Below are positions 6,898-7,219 of a DNA stretch of 7,219 nt, piece after piece. Below the pieces are notes generated by a model. It was not told the DNA's origin, did not search any database, and worked only from the letters and a program-made list of their open reading frames with translations. Within the stretch, counting starts at the first letter, position 1, and each line of letters starts with the position of its first letter. Position numbers and translations under genes: made by a program. This DNA is from an uncultured Clostridia bacterium (GTDB lineage: Bacteria; Bacillota; Clostridia; RGIG6154): positions 1 through 7,219 of the forward strand of contig CAKSHV010000070.1 of NCBI GenBank assembly GCA_934457515.1, given 5' to 3'.

Positions 6898-6952
6898 CTT
6901 CCTTTTTTAAAAAAGAGTATTTTTTTTTAAAAGGTGCCCGTTTTTGACATTT
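6889..6952. repeat. 9-bp inverted repeat in the divergent intergenic region
   Basis: AAATGTCAA (6889-6897) and TTGACATTT (6944-6952) are perfect inverted copies separated by 46 nt of A/T-tract DNA. The DNA between them includes the palindrome CTTTTTTAAAAAAG at 6902-6915. The left copy is the -35 region of the pur promoter. The right copy looks like a -35 hexamer for the plus strand but has no -10 at a suitable distance. It could be an operator pair, a relic promoter or chance in AT-rich DNA. Confidence 0.4.
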
Positions 6953-6976
6953 ATTTTGCAATTTTGAAACAAACAC

Positions 6977-7005
6977 TTGAAAACCTACAAAATATATGGT
7001 ATTAT
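6977..7005 (+). promoter_or_regulatory. Promoter of the Rrf2-family regulator gene
   Basis: TTGAAA (6977-6982) and TATTAT (7000-7005) are spaced by 17 nt on the plus strand, a good sigma-A-type promoter. The predicted start near 7012 gives a short leader of about 20 nt before the ATG at 7035. The promoters of the two divergent units have -35 boxes about 80 bp apart. Confidence 0.75.
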
Positions 7006-7034
7006 TAGTATATGAAATTCAAGAGGTGAAAACA

Positions 7035-7219
7035 ATGAAAATTTCAACAAAAGGCAGATATGCCCTGCGCATGCTTTTAGACCTTGCCGAGCACAAGGAA
7101 AACGGCTATATTTCGCTAAAAGACATTGCCAAGCGGCAAAATATATCCAAAAAATATTTGGAACAAATCGTTCCGATTTTGAACAAATCCGATATTTTAA
7201 AGACCAACCGCGGCTACAT
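7035..7219 (+). CDS. Rrf2-family transcriptional regulator, N-terminal part, cut by window edge
   Basis: The first 61 codons of a DNA-binding regulator are present before the right edge. It starts MKISTKGRYALRMLLDLAEH, followed by ISLKDIAKRQNISKKYLEQI (26-45) and NKSDILKTNRGY (50-61). This is the winged helix-turn-helix of the Rrf2/IscR/CymR/NsrR superfamily; residues about 26-46 form the helix-turn-helix. The start is set by GAGGTGA at 7023-7029, 5 nt from the ATG. The region that would hold the Fe-S cysteines (as in IscR or NsrR) or mark a CymR-like protein lies outside the window. The effector and targets therefore cannot be stated. It is divergent from the pur operon and has its own promoter. 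Whether it regulates pur or only its own locus is unknown. Confidence 0.9.
   Translation, partial: MKISTKGRYALRMLLDLAEHKENGYISLKDIAKRQNISKKYLEQIVPILNKSDILKTNRGY

Noticed and set aside
6902..6915. CTTTTTTAAAAAAG palindrome as an intrinsic terminator
   Set aside because: It has no GC stem and no gene ends here. It is better seen as A/T-tract DNA between divergent promoters, perhaps acting as an UP element.
6944..6949. TTGACA on the plus strand as a second promoter for the Rrf2 gene
   Set aside because: No -10-like hexamer lies 16-18 nt downstream; the TTGAAA/TATTAT pair at 6977-7005 is far better.

Overview
The window is the promoter-proximal part of a de novo purine biosynthesis operon on the minus strand, plus the start of a divergently transcribed regulator gene at the right edge. 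The organism looks like a member of the Clostridia (Bacillota). The evidence is strong GGAGG-type ribosome binding sites, sigma-A-like promoters, AT-rich intergenic DNA, a class of Rrf2 regulator with typical clostridial wording, and a PurF carrying both a short propeptide and Fe-S cysteines, as in the Bacillus-type enzyme. Base composition is moderate. Nothing suggests recent transfer or a mobile element.

Reading the minus strand from right to left, a near-consensus promoter (6869-6897) starts a leader of about 170 nt. The leader folds as a ZTP (pfl-type) riboswitch (6766-6842), followed directly by an intrinsic terminator (6722-6770) whose 5' arm reuses the conserved CUGGGCA segment of the aptamer. 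Then come purE, purC, purF, purM, purN, a PurO-type IMP cyclohydrolase, a stand-alone AICAR transformylase and the start of purD, which runs off the left edge. Apart from an 89-nt structured gap between purE and purC, the genes overlap or lie within 26 nt of each other. They should be one transcript with translational coupling.

These genes supply PRPP amidotransfer (PurF), GAR synthesis (PurD), folate-dependent GAR formylation (PurN), AIR synthesis (PurM), carboxylation chemistry (PurE), SAICAR synthesis (PurC), folate-dependent AICAR formylation and IMP ring closure. PurL/Q/S (FGAM synthetase), PurB and PurK are not in the window. The last two steps, usually one bifunctional PurH protein in bacteria, are carried out here by two adjacent genes. 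One is a PurH-type transformylase domain alone; the other belongs to the PurO family first characterised in archaea.

The regulatory logic is coherent. ZMP (AICAR ribotide) and ZTP build up when 10-formyl-tetrahydrofolate is short and AICAR is not formylated. The riboswitch should respond by preventing termination, raising expression of an operon that holds both folate-dependent steps. On the plus strand, a separate promoter (6977-7005) drives an Rrf2-family regulator whose first 61 residues are visible. The strongest signals are the ZTP riboswitch and terminator and the split PurH/PurO arrangement. Both belong to known classes, and I saw no wholly undescribed system.
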